In this document: positions 25,385 to 37,905 of the stretch, in pieces
How the letters are laid out: every line of letters starts with the position of its first letter
Numbering within the stretch: the stretch's first letter is position 1
Origin: Deltaproteobacteria bacterium
GTDB lineage: Bacteria > Myxococcota_A > Polyangia > Haliangiales > J016
Assembly (NCBI GenBank): GCA_003696105.1
Contig: RFGE01000070.1
Span: forward strand, 1 to 44,700
Direction: 5' to 3'
DNA length: 44,700 nucleotides
Notes under the pieces: generated by a model
Database searches by the model: none
What the model was told of the DNA's origin: nothing
What the model saw: the letters and a program-made list of their open reading frames with translations, nothing else
Position numbers and translations under genes: made by a program

Positions 25385-26452
25385 ATGCCCGCCGCCGAGA
25401 TCGAACACACGGCCCGAACGCTCGGCATCTCCACCGAGGCGGCCGAGTTGGCGCTGTCGTCCGACTTCATCGACCTGCACATCGACACGTTCATCCCCTA
25501 CCGGCTCGTCCGCTACGACGTGCTCGATCGGCACGACAGCGGCTGGTTCGGCGGGCGGTTCTTCGGTCACGCGGATCTGCCGCGCATGACCGCTGGCGGA
25601 CTCACCGGCGGCATGTGGTCGATCACGACCAACCCGTTTCGTCCCGCCCGCAACCGATGGCACGTGTTCCAGCGCAACCTCGCGCGCCTGCGCACCATCG
25701 TCGCCCGGTCGCGCGGCCGGATGCAGTTCGTGCGGACCGCCGCCGAATACCGGCGCGCGCGTGCCGCCGGCGCGCACGCGGTGATGCTGTCCATCCAGGG
25801 CGGCAACGCGCTCGAGGCCGCCCCCGGCGAGGTCGCCGCCGTGCCGGACCGGCTGCTCACGCGGGTCACGCTGGTCCACCTGACCAACTCGGTCTACGGC
25901 GCGAGTTCGACGCCGCTGGCCGCGCGCGTGCGCCGCGACCACGGACTCACCGCGCGCGGCAAACGCCTCGTCGAACAGCTCGACGCCTCGCGCGTGTTCG
26001 TCGACCTGGCGCACATCCACCCCCAGAGCTTTTGGGACGCGGTCGCCGCGCACGACCCGAGCTTGCCGCTCATCGACACGCACACCGGCGTCAAGGCGGT
26101 GTGCGACTGCTGGCGCAACCTCGACGACGACCAGATCAAGGCGATTGCCGACACCGGCGGCGTCATCGGCATCATGTTTCACCGCGCATTCCTCGAGCCG
26201 GGCGGCGGGCCGTGCACCGGCGCGCGGGTCGTGGACCACATGCAGCACATCATCGATTTGGTCGGCGACGATTTCGTTGCCGTCGGAACCGACTACGACG
26301 GCGCCGTCGTACCGCCGACCGACCTCGTGAGCGCCGACGCGCTGCCGCGCCTGGTGCAACACATGCTCGACCGCGGCTGGTCGGACGAGCGCATCCGAAA
26401 AGTGCTCGGCACGAACTATTTGCGGGCGCTGGCCGCACTGCGGCCCGAGTGA
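25385..26452 (+). CDS. M19 membrane-dipeptidase homologue with an altered metal site
   Basis: A 355-residue amidohydrolase-fold protein of the renal dipeptidase family (M19). His32 and Asp34 (LHIDTF), His210 (DLAHIH), His233 (DTHTG) and GTDYDG match the zinc and substrate ligands of DPEP1. The metal-bridging glutamate, normally in a VEGGH-type segment, is Gln138 (SIQGGNALE), and the following His is Asn. M19 enzymes cleave dipeptides, including those with D-residues, using two zinc ions. This protein may bind one zinc, act on another substrate, or be inactive. No signal peptide is visible, so it is probably cytoplasmic. It is likely leaderless (TACCGT, 7 nt). Its 3' end overlaps the convergent small membrane gene by 37 nt. 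Confidence 0.9.
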   Translation: MPAAEIEHTARTLGISTEAAELALSSDFIDLHIDTFIPYRLVRYDVLDRHDSGWFGGRFFGHADLPRMTAGGLTGGMWSITTNPFRPARNRWHVFQRNLARLRTIVARSRGRMQFVRTAAEYRRARAAGAHAVMLSIQGGNALEAAPGEVAAVPDRLLTRVTLVHLTNSVYGASSTPLAARVRRDHGLTARGKRLVEQLDASRVFVDLAHIHPQSFWDAVAAHDPSLPLIDTHTGVKAVCDCWRNLDDDQIKAIADTGGVIGIMFHRAFLEPGGGPCTGARVVDHMQHIIDLVGDDFVAVGTDYDGAVVPPTDLVSADALPRLVQHMLDRGWSDERIRKVLGTNYLRALAALRPE

Positions 26453-26688
26453 GCGCGGCGCGCGCGGACGAGCGACAGGGCGCTCACCACGGTCCACGTC
26501 CCCTCGAGCGCGATGAAGCCGACGCGGCGGTCCCACGCGGCGACCGCGGTGAGCGCCGCCGCGCCCGCGAAGTTGCACCACAGGTAGCCGGCGTCCGCCG
26601 GCGTGCAGCGGCCGCGCTGCAGCCGCACGAACGCCGCGAGGATCAGCGCCGCGCCGGCGGCCGACAAGCCCTGCATCGCGAGGTCCAT
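26416..26688 (-). CDS. Small membrane protein, CBU_0592-like
   Basis: A 90-residue protein with three hydrophobic stretches: GLSAAGAALILAAFVRLQ, AGYLWCNFAGAAALTAVAAW and FIALEGTWTVVSALSLVRA. The order and spacing match the CBU_0592 family of small membrane proteins, whose function is unknown. The ATG at 26688 precedes the first helix; upstream in-frame sequence is Arg/Pro-rich and runs into tandem repeats, so it is not coding. The last 37 nt overlap the end of the M19 homologue on the other strand, which is unusual but compatible with convergent genes in a compact genome. Confidence 0.75.
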   Translation of the reverse strand: MDLAMQGLSAAGAALILAAFVRLQRGRCTPADAGYLWCNFAGAAALTAVAAWDRRVGFIALEGTWTVVSALSLVRARRAHSGRSAASARK

Positions 26689-27080
26689 CGGGCGATGTTC
26701 GCACGTGCCGCCGACCGCGGCGAGCGGGGTCCGGGCCGACCGCGGCGAGCGGGGTCCGGGCCGGCCGCGGCGAGCGGGGTCCGGGCCGGCCGCCGGCCGC
26801 GGCGAGCGGGGCGCGGGCCGGAGGGGCCAGCCCCCGAAGCGGGACCGCAGGCGCCAGGCGCGGTCGCGGCGGCCGCGGACGCGCCGGTCGGCGACCCGCC
26901 GTCGCGGTGGACGCTCGCGGCCGCCGGCGGCCGTGGCGACCGGCGGCCCGCGCGCTCGCGGCCCGTCGCGCCACGGGTTTTCGCGCCTGCGCCCCGGCGT
27001 GCGCACCATCGCGCGCGCGCACCGAGTCGCTCGCGCGCGTCCGGAGTTTTTCGGAATGTCGCTTGCATGTTCGGTCCGCC
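26689..27080. other. 392-bp divergent intergenic region, repeat-bearing, no gene seen
   Basis: The region separates the CBU_0592-like gene (minus) from the acidic protein gene (plus). It holds the four-copy tandem repeat at 26713-26819. The remainder is GC-rich and shows no domain, tRNA or convincing promoter. Long ORFs crossing it on both strands are Arg/Pro-rich shadows. Confidence 0.6.
26713..26819. repeat. 25-bp tandem repeat, four copies
   Basis: Copies start at 26713, 26738, 26763 and 26795, each centred on CCGCGGCGAGCGGGG. The first three are contiguous and nearly identical; the fourth follows a 7-bp spacer and carries a TC-to-CG change. They lie 25 nt upstream of the minus-strand start codon at 26688. 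Confidence 0.9.
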
Positions 27081-27521
27081 ATGTCCGCAGGGAGCGCACG
27101 GTTGGCGATCGTCACGGTGGACGACGGATGGACGGCAGACGAGGCGGGCTGCGCGGCCGCGGGGACGCCGGCGCACCCGGGCGACCGCGCCGGAGCCTCC
27201 GCGCGTCCTGTCCAGGTCGACGACGGGTGGGATCTCGACGGCGGTCCGGACGGCGGTTTCGGCGGGGAGGGCGGCGGCGCCGCCGCGGCGATCGCCGTCG
27301 CCGTCGAACTCGTCGCGGAAGCGCCGGACGACCTGGACTACGCGGCGTACGAACTCGTTCCCGACGACGTGGACGACGGGTTCGACCTCGGGCTCACCGG
27401 CGCCGAGGCGGCGTTCTTCGCGCGCGGCGACGCGCCGCAGGTCCAGCCGATCGATACGTTCGACGACCTCGCCGAACCGCTCGCGCCGCTGTGGCGGCGC
27501 CTGCTGCGGCGACCGCGCTGA
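27081..27521 (+). CDS. Acidic low-complexity protein with repeated VDDGW/F motifs
   Basis: A 146-residue, strongly acidic protein with no signal peptide or membrane segment. A short motif occurs three times: VDDGWTADE, VDDGWDLDG and VDDGFDLGL. An Ala/Gly-rich middle separates the copies. The C-terminal part has LTGAEAAFFARGD, a likely amphipathic helix, and ends in a basic tail (LWRRLLRRPR). I do not recognise the family. The pattern suggests an intrinsically disordered adaptor with repeated binding motifs. ATG 27081 directly precedes the first motif region; the longer frame upstream is Arg-rich shadow. It converges on apaH with a 30-nt gap. Confidence 0.6.
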   Translation: MSAGSARLAIVTVDDGWTADEAGCAAAGTPAHPGDRAGASARPVQVDDGWDLDGGPDGGFGGEGGGAAAAIAVAVELVAEAPDDLDYAAYELVPDDVDDGFDLGLTGAEAAFFARGDAPQVQPIDTFDDLAEPLAPLWRRLLRRPR

Positions 27522-27551
27522 CCGGCGCACCGGAGGCCGCGCCGCGCGCGA

Positions 27552-28337
27552 TCAATCCCGACTCGGCTCGGAGAACACCGCGCGGTCGTCGAGGCGCACG
27601 GCGGTGAGCGCGCCGCCCCACACGCACCCCGTGTCCACCGCGATCAGGTTCGGCTCGATCAACAGGCCGAGCGCCGCCCAGTGGCCGAACACGATCGTGT
27701 GGTCCACCGCGCGCCGGCCGGGCACGCGAAACCAGGGGATCTGCCCGGGCGGCGCGTCCGCCGGCTCGCCGGCGAAGTCGTAGACCGGCTCGCCGTCGAC
27801 GCCGCACAGGCGCATGCGGGTGAGCGCCGACGCGTCGTCGTACGCGAGCGTGCCGCGCCGGTAGATCGCCGCGATCGCCTCCGGCCAGTCGTCGCCTCGC
27901 AGCGACCGCTCGAGCGCGCGCGCCCGGCGCTCCGCTTCGTCGACGGTCCACGCCGGCTTGATCCCGGCGTGGACGAGCACCCGGTCGCCCTCGCGCACGA
28001 TCAATGGTTGGTGTCGCACCCAATCGAGCAGCGCGTCGCGGTCCGGCGCGGCGAGCACGTCGGTGAACGTGTCCGACGGCTTCGGCGTGCGCACGCCGGC
28101 GGCACACGCGAGCAGGTGCAGGTCGTGGTTGCCGAGCACCGCGGTGGCGCAGGCGGCGTGATCGCGCACCCAACGCAGCACGTCGACCGACCGCGGCCCA
28201 CGGTTGACGAGGTCGCCGGCGAGCCACAGGCGATCGCGCGCCGGGTCGAACGCGATGCGCGACAGCAGCGCCTCGAACGTGGCGAAGCAGCCCTGCAGAT
28301 CGCCGACCGCGTAGGTCGCGCCGCCCCGACCGGTCAC
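27552..28337 (-). CDS. apaH: Symmetrical bis(5'-nucleosyl)-tetraphosphatase ApaH
   Basis: A 261-residue PPP-family metallophosphatase. The motifs are in order: GDLQGC, GDLVNRGP, LGNHDLHLLA and VHAGI, with a later FGHWAALG. ApaH hydrolyses Ap4A and related dinucleotides to two ADP and can remove Np4 caps from RNA. The length fits (E. coli about 280). The GTG start at 28337 overlaps the stop of the upstream barrel-protein gene as GTGA, so ApaH is translated from a transcript that begins with a lipoprotein gene. That context is unusual: apaH is more often found with ksgA/apaG. Confidence 0.95.
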   Translation of the reverse strand: MTGRGGATYAVGDLQGCFATFEALLSRIAFDPARDRLWLAGDLVNRGPRSVDVLRWVRDHAACATAVLGNHDLHLLACAAGVRTPKPSDTFTDVLAAPDRDALLDWVRHQPLIVREGDRVLVHAGIKPAWTVDEAERRARALERSLRGDDWPEAIAAIYRRGTLAYDDASALTRMRLCGVDGEPVYDFAGEPADAPPGQIPWFRVPGRRAVDHTIVFGHWAALGLLIEPNLIAVDTGCVWGGALTAVRLDDRAVFSEPSRD

Positions 28338-28945
28338 AACACGAAATCCACGCCCAGCACCACCGCCAGCGCGAGGTGCGGCTCGCCGGACATCCCGCGC
28401 CCCATGCGGGCGATGCCGGCGTGCAGGTCGGCCTGCGCGCCGACCGCGACCCGCGGCGCGACCTGCGCGCGGACGCCGCCGCCGACGACGACCGGCACGG
28501 CGATCCCCGTGAGGTCGTCGGCGCCGAATCGGACGAGTTCCACCCCGACGGTGCCGCGCAAAAACGGCTCGAACCCCTGCTTGCCCGGCAGCGTCCACCG
28601 CAGGCCGGTGTGGCCGCCGACACCGAATCCGTCGAGTTGGCCGTGGTCGCACCGCACGGCGTCGCCGCGGTCGCGGAAACACGCGGCACCGCCGCCGCCG
28701 ACTGCCATGTCGAAGACCGACTCCGACCAGACGTCGTCCGCCAGCCGGTACAGGTACACGACGGCCACGCCCAGCCCGCCGGGCGTCGTGCCCCCGCCCA
28801 TCCGCAGGCCGATCCGCGCGCCGAGTTCGTGCTCGTCGTCGACGCCCGCGCGCGCCCCCACCGCGCCGGCCGAGTCGGCGCGTGCGGCCGGCGCGGCCAG
28901 CGCGGCGCACGCCACCGCCGCCGCCGCGATCAGGCGCCTCGACAC
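28334..28945 (-). CDS. Exported beta-rich (outer-membrane-barrel-like) protein
   Basis: A 203-residue protein with a signal peptide (RRLIAAAAVACAALAAPAARA) and then alternating short beta-strand-like stretches. Examples are ELGARIGLRMGGG, GLGVAVVYLYRL, PFLRGTVGVELVRFG and AVVLGVDFVL at the very end. A terminal hydrophobic strand is typical of outer-membrane barrels. I cannot name a family. The GTG start (28945) lies within the 3' end of the upstream lipoprotein gene (16-nt overlap), and its stop overlaps apaH. All three genes are therefore coupled. Confidence 0.75.
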   Translation of the reverse strand: MSRRLIAAAAVACAALAAPAARADSAGAVGARAGVDDEHELGARIGLRMGGGTTPGGLGVAVVYLYRLADDVWSESVFDMAVGGGGAACFRDRGDAVRCDHGQLDGFGVGGHTGLRWTLPGKQGFEPFLRGTVGVELVRFGADDLTGIAVPVVVGGGVRAQVAPRVAVGAQADLHAGIARMGRGMSGEPHLALAVVLGVDFVL

Positions 28946-29313
28946 ACCTTCACCTTGCCGGCCGTCTCCGGGCGAGCGTCCCGCTCGGCGCACCGCCAGG
29001 TCGGACCGAGGAACTCGCAGTCGGCGTCGACCGCGCAGGTAAACAGGCAGATGCCGCCGTCGTCGTCGACGCACGCGGCGCCATCGGGACAGTCGCGCGC
29101 ACTCAGGCAGCTCACCGTGCAAAACCCGCCGGGATAGTCCTCGGCGTCCACGACGCACCGCTCGTCGCACTCGTCCATCCGGTCGCAGCGGGCGCCGATC
29201 GTGCGCGACACGTCGGAGTCGGCGCCGCAGCCGGCGGCGAGGGCCGCCGCGAGGCCAGCGGCGGCCGCGATCGGCGCGGCGCGAGCGAGGCTCCGGGCAG
29301 TCGTGCGCAGCAT
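28930..29313 (-). CDS. Cys-rich lipoprotein, first gene of the apaH operon
   Basis: A 127-residue protein. The signal peptide ends LAAALAAGC, a good lipobox. The mature part has about ten cysteines in short pairs (RCDRMDECDERC, FCTVSCLSARDC, CLFTCAVDADC), resembling the small disulfide-rich repeats common in myxobacterial surface lipoproteins. ATG 29313 is preceded by AAGGAGG with only a 2-nt spacer, and by TACAAG 6 nt upstream, so either initiation mode is possible. It overlaps the barrel gene by 16 nt. Localisation to the outer membrane is inferred from the lipobox and company. Confidence 0.82.
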   Translation of the reverse strand: MLRTTARSLARAAPIAAAAGLAAALAAGCGADSDVSRTIGARCDRMDECDERCVVDAEDYPGGFCTVSCLSARDCPDGAACVDDDGGICLFTCAVDADCEFLGPTWRCAERDARPETAGKVKVCRGA

Positions 29314-29353
29314 GCCCTCCTTGTATGCGATCCGCCGGGCGCGCGCAAAAAAC

Positions 29354-29461
29354 GCGGCGGCGCGGCGGCTTGCGCGGCGGCTTGGGCGGCGCGGCGCGGC
29401 TTGGGCGGCGCGGCGGCTTGCGCGGCGCGGCGCGGCTTGCGCGGCGCGGCGGCTCGCGCGG
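29354..29461. repeat. Degenerate 17/19-bp GC-only tandem repeat
   Basis: About six units of the form GCGGCGCGGCGGCTTGC (17 bp) or GCGGCGCGGCGCGGCTTGG (19 bp), partly alternating, with one shortened copy. The array lies in the divergent promoter region between the apaH-operon lipoprotein and the lipoprotein gene at 29521. Confidence 0.85.
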
Positions 29462-29520
29462 CCGGCCCCGGCGCGCCGCGGCGAGCGCGCGGTCGTCCGT
29501 TGCGGTATGGTCCCGCCGCC

Positions 29521-30399
29521 ATGAATCCTCGCAACGCTCTGTACCTGTCCCTCGTAGCCGTCGCCGCCTGCGCCGGCCGCAACGCGCCGGTCAAGGCGCC
29601 GGTGCCGGCGTCGTACGACCCCGCCAAAAACGATCCGAAGGCGCTCGCACTCATCCAGAAAATGACCGACGCGCTCGGCGGCGCCGCGGCCTGGGACGCG
29701 GTGCGCCAGCTGTCGTGGACCACGGAGGTCGAACTCAACGGCCAGCTCCGCGCCCACTACCACCACGACTGGGATCGATGGAGCGCGCGCCACCGGCTCG
29801 AGCACTTCAACCTGGCCTCGTACCAGCAGGCGCGCGCCACCGGCGACGACAAGCTCATCCAGCAGAGCGTCGCCATGTATCCGCTGTACGAGCGCAATCG
29901 AGGCGCGGCCTACTACGGCAAGCGCCACCAGATGCAAGACGGCATCTACTCGCAGCCGCTGCCGTCGGACGCGGCCGCCGACGCCATCGACAAGGCATAC
30001 GCGCGCTGGCGGCAGGACGCATTCATGCTCGCGTTTCCGTTCCGCCTCACCGAGGGCGGCACCTACGTCAAGCACGACGGCGACCGCAACGACGAGTACT
30101 GCCCCAACGGCTGCGAGGTCGTCGCCGTCACCTTCGAGCCGCCGCTGCCGCAGGACAAGTTCTGGATCAACGTCGACAAGAAGACGCTGCGCCCGGTGCT
30201 CGTCGAGTGGCAGCAAGCGGACAAGCCCGGGCGCCTCGCCTACAAGGTGACCGGGTGGCAAAAGGTGGGCGGCCTCGAGTTTCCCACCGCGCTCGACAAC
30301 GTCGGCGCCCGGAACATGGGCGATAGCGAGGTCTGGAAGTTCACCGACATCCAGATCGGCGACCCGGACGACATGCTCTATATCCCGCAAGTCCGGTAG
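29521..30399 (+). CDS. Lipoprotein with a LolA/outer-membrane-sorting-like architecture
   Basis: A 292-residue protein. The N-terminus LYLSLVAVAACAGR gives a lipobox at Cys16. The mature protein starts with an Ala-rich linker and helical DPKALALIQKMTDALGGAAAW, resembling the beginning of outer-membrane lipoprotein-sorting (LolA-like) domains. It continues with beta-rich segments (TTEVELNGQLRAHYHHDWDR, KFWINVDKKTLRPVLVEW). A role in lipoprotein or lipid handling is a guess from fold resemblance. TATGGT lies 9 nt before the ATG, a little farther than in other genes here. It is upstream of and in the same direction as gltBD but has its own 54-nt gap with a separate promoter. Confidence 0.82.
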   Translation: MNPRNALYLSLVAVAACAGRNAPVKAPVPASYDPAKNDPKALALIQKMTDALGGAAAWDAVRQLSWTTEVELNGQLRAHYHHDWDRWSARHRLEHFNLASYQQARATGDDKLIQQSVAMYPLYERNRGAAYYGKRHQMQDGIYSQPLPSDAAADAIDKAYARWRQDAFMLAFPFRLTEGGTYVKHDGDRNDEYCPNGCEVVAVTFEPPLPQDKFWINVDKKTLRPVLVEWQQADKPGRLAYKVTGWQKVGGLEFPTALDNVGARNMGDSEVWKFTDIQIGDPDDMLYIPQVR

Positions 30400-30418
30400 A
30401 CAACTCGGAAATACGCGC

Positions 30419-30447
30419 TTGCCGCGGTGCGTCGAAACTCGTAGAAT
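30419..30447 (+). promoter_or_regulatory. gltB promoter (TTGCCG-N17-TAGAAT)
   Basis: TTGCCG (30419-30424) and TAGAAT (30442-30447) are exactly 17 nt apart, a near-consensus sigma70 promoter. TAGAAT ends 6 nt before the GTG at 30454, so gltB mRNA should be leaderless. Confidence 0.75.
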
Positions 30448-30453
30448 GGCGCC

Positions 30454-35060
<4,607 letters not shown>

Positions 35061-35061
<1 letters not shown>

Positions 35062-36533
35062 TGGGCAAGCCGACCGGTTTCCTCGAGTGGGCGCGGCGCA
35101 TGCCCGACCGCCGCGATCCGAAGGTCCGTCTCGGCGACTGGAACGAGGTCTACGAGCCGCAACCGGCCGAGCGCGCCGTCGAGCAGGCCGCCCGGTGCAT
35201 GGACTGCGGCGTCCCGTTCTGCCATCAGGGCTGTCCGCTCGGCAATCTGATCCCCGACTTCAACGATCTGGTGTACGAGCAACGGTGGCGCGACGCGCAC
35301 CGGCGGCTCGCGTCCACCAACAACTTCCCCGAGTTCACCGGCCGTGTATGCCCGGCGCCGTGCGAACCAGCGTGCACGCTGTCGATCAACGACGACCCGG
35401 TCACCATCGAGCAGACCGAAAAGGAGATCATCGAGCGCGCGTTCCGCGAGGGCTGGGTGCAGCCCGCCGCACCGCGCCAGCGCACCGGCAAGCGCGTCGC
35501 GGTGGTCGGCAGCGGACCGGCCGGCCTCGCGGCCGCCGCTCAGCTCAACTCCGTCGGCCACCGCGTCCGGGTGTTCGAGGCGGCGGACCGCATCGGCGGA
35601 TTGCTGCGCTACGGCATCCCGGACTTCAAGCTCGAAAAGTGGGTGGTCGACCGGCGGATCGACATCCTGCGCGCCGAGGGCGTCGACTTCGTCACCAACG
35701 CGGCGGTCGGCACCGACCCGACCTGGTCGGAACTGCACCAGACCTACGACGCGGTCGTCGTCGCGATCGGCGCGCGCCGCCCGCGCGATTTGCGCGTGCC
35801 GGGTCGCGACCTGCGCGGCGTGGTATTCGCGATGGACTACCTCACGCGCCAGAACAAGCTCAACGCCGGCGACCCGGACCCCGACCCGGCGCTCGACGCG
35901 CGCGGCAAGCGAGTCGTGATCCTCGGCGGCGGCGACACCGGCTCCGACTGCCTCGGCACCGCCCTGCGCCAGGGCGCGGCGCAGGTCCACCAGATCGAGC
36001 TGATGCCGCGGCCGCCCGACGAGCGGCCGCCGGCGAACCCATGGCCGCAGTGGCCGATGGTGTACCGGGTGTCGTCGAGCCAGGAGGAGGGCGGCGCTCG
36101 CGACTTCGCGGTGCTGACCAAGCGCCTCAGCGGCGACGGCGGCGCGCTGTCGCGCCTGCACGCCGTGCGCGTGGACGTCAAACCGAGAGCCGGCGGCGGC
36201 CTGCTGTTCGACGAACTGCCGGGCACCGAGTTCGACATCGAGGTCGACCTGCTCATTCTGGCGATGGGGTTCGTCGGGCCCGACACGCAGCAGCTCCAGG
36301 ACCAGCTCGGGATCGAACTCGACGCCCGCGGCAACGTACGCACCGACGACCGGTTCGCCACCAACGTCGATGGCGTGTTCTGCGCCGGCGACGCCCACCG
36401 CGGCCAGAGCCTCGTCGTATGGGCGATCTGCGAGGGGCGCGAGGCCGCGCGGCACGTCGACATGTACCTGCGCGGGTCGACGGCGGCCTGGCTGCCGACG
36501 CGCGGCGCCGATCTGCCGTTCGGCGGCCGCTGA
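35061..36533 (+). CDS. gltD: Glutamate synthase (NADPH) small subunit
   Basis: A 490-residue GltD of standard length. N-terminal cysteine motifs CMDCGVPFCHQGCPLGN and CPAPCEPAC bind two [4Fe-4S] clusters. The FAD motif is VAVVGSGPAGLAAAAQL and the NADPH motif VVILGGGDTGSDC. A late FCAGDAHRGQSLVVWA closes the FAD site. It passes electrons from NADPH to the FMN of GltB. ATG 35061 overlaps the gltB stop (TGATG) and is preceded by GGAGGG (35046-35051), giving both coupling and a strong ribosome binding site for equal subunit supply. Confidence 0.98.
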
Positions 36534-36551
36534 CCGCGCCCGGCGCTGCGC

Positions 36552-36557
36552 TATCCT
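36552..36557 (+). promoter_or_regulatory. Candidate -10 box (TATCCT) of a leaderless gene
   Basis: TATCCT ends 6 nt before GTG 36564 of the propeller lipoprotein. It lies 18 nt after the gltD stop. Confidence 0.55.
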
Positions 36558-36563
36558 GACGCG

Positions 36564-37895
36564 GTGGCGCGCGCGCACATCGCATGGCTGGCCGCGGCCG
36601 CGTGCGCGGCCGGCTGCGGTTCGCCTCCGACCGATGGCCGGGAACCGCTGGCGTGGTCGGTCGCGCTGTCCGAACTGCCGGCAGCGCTGCGCGGCGTGTG
36701 CGCCGGCGGCGGCGCGATCGTCGCGGTCGGCGGCCGCGACGGCGCGCTCGCGCTCGAATGGACCGACGGGCGATGGCGGGCCGCGCCGCTGCCGCGGGAC
36801 GCCGGGCGGCTGTGGTGGTGCTGGCTCGACCGCGACGGCCGCGGCTTTGCCGTCGGCGAACGCGGCACCGTGCTCGCGCGCACCGGGCCGCTGGCGTGGC
36901 AGCGCGACCCGACCGGTGACGCGATCCCGACCGACGCGACGCTGTACGGCGTGTGGGGGACCTCGGTCGACGACGTGCACGTGGTCGGCGGCAGCTTCAA
37001 CCCCGGCCAGACGCGCACGGTGGCCGCACGCCGCACGCCGGACGGCTGGACCGCGGCGCCGGTCGGGTCCGTCCCCGACGCGGTGCTGTTCAAAGCGTGG
37101 GGCGCGGCCGCCGACGACGTGTGGATCGTCGGCGCCGACGGAGCGCTGGCGCACTTCGACGGCACGGGGTGGCGCCCGTTCGCGTCCCCGACCGCACAGC
37201 GGCTGATCGCCGTGTGGGGCACGGCGGGCGACGACGTGTACGCCGTCGGCGGCGACGCGGCCGGCGTGGTCCTGCACTACGACGGCGCGGCGTGGGCGCC
37301 GTGGGCGTCGACGCCCGAACGGCTGTCGGGGGTATGGACGGCGGCCGACGCGCCCCTGTACGTCGTCGGCGACCGCGGCTACACCGCGCGGATCGATCGG
37401 GCCACCGGCCAGCGCGACGAGGCGATCGCGCTGCGCGACGTCGACCTGCACGCGGCCGTCGGCCTCGCCGGCGGCGGCGTCGCCGCGTGCGGCGCGGACC
37501 TGCTCGCCGGCGGCAACCCGAGCTGGCGCGGCGCGCTGGTGACGACCGGCGCCGACCTGGCTGGCCCCATCGACCTGCCCGACGCCGGCGCGCCCGACGC
37601 GGCGACCGCCGATGCCGGTCGGCCACCCGACGCGGGGCCGGCGGTCGACGCCGGCGCGAGCGCGGACGCCGCCGCGCTGCCCGGCGAGGGCGAACCGTGC
37701 GGCCCGCCGCCCGACCTGTGCCGCGCCGACCTCACCTGTTGGGGCCTGCTCACCAGTGAGGTGTTCTTGTGCACGCAGGAGTGCGCCCTCGCATCCGAAT
37801 GCTTCGCCTACGGCCCGGGCGCGTGCTGCGCCGTGCCCGGGTTCCAGACGGCGCAGCGCGTGTGCATCCCCGCCGGCTACGCCGAATGCCGGTGA
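36564..37895 (+). CDS. Beta-propeller lipoprotein with a PDAG linker and Cys-rich tail
   Basis: A 443-residue exported protein. The signal peptide ends AACAAGC, a good lipobox. Residues about 30-330 form a propeller-like domain with repeated blades of the type VWGT-x-DDV-x-VGG followed by a Trp (TLYGVWGTSVDDVHVVGG; AWGAAADDVWIVGADG; AVWGTAGDDVYAVGG). A flexible linker rich in PDAG/DAGA (about 345-380) leads to a C-terminal disulfide-rich domain (CGPPPDLCRADLTC to CIPAGYAEC). This layout is common in myxobacterial surface proteins; ligand unknown. The GTG is supported by TATCCT 6 nt upstream. The gene follows gltD by 30 nt but appears to have its own promoter. Confidence 0.9.
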   Translation: MARAHIAWLAAAACAAGCGSPPTDGREPLAWSVALSELPAALRGVCAGGGAIVAVGGRDGALALEWTDGRWRAAPLPRDAGRLWWCWLDRDGRGFAVGERGTVLARTGPLAWQRDPTGDAIPTDATLYGVWGTSVDDVHVVGGSFNPGQTRTVAARRTPDGWTAAPVGSVPDAVLFKAWGAAADDVWIVGADGALAHFDGTGWRPFASPTAQRLIAVWGTAGDDVYAVGGDAAGVVLHYDGAAWAPWASTPERLSGVWTAADAPLYVVGDRGYTARIDRATGQRDEAIALRDVDLHAAVGLAGGGVAACGADLLAGGNPSWRGALVTTGADLAGPIDLPDAGAPDAATADAGRPPDAGPAVDAGASADAAALPGEGEPCGPPPDLCRADLTCWGLLTSEVFLCTQECALASECFAYGPGACCAVPGFQTAQRVCIPAGYAECR

Positions 37896-37905
37896 CGCGC
37901 CGGCC

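Noticed and set aside
26713-26819. CRISPR-like array
   Set aside because: Repeats are directly adjacent without unique spacers and no cas gene is present.
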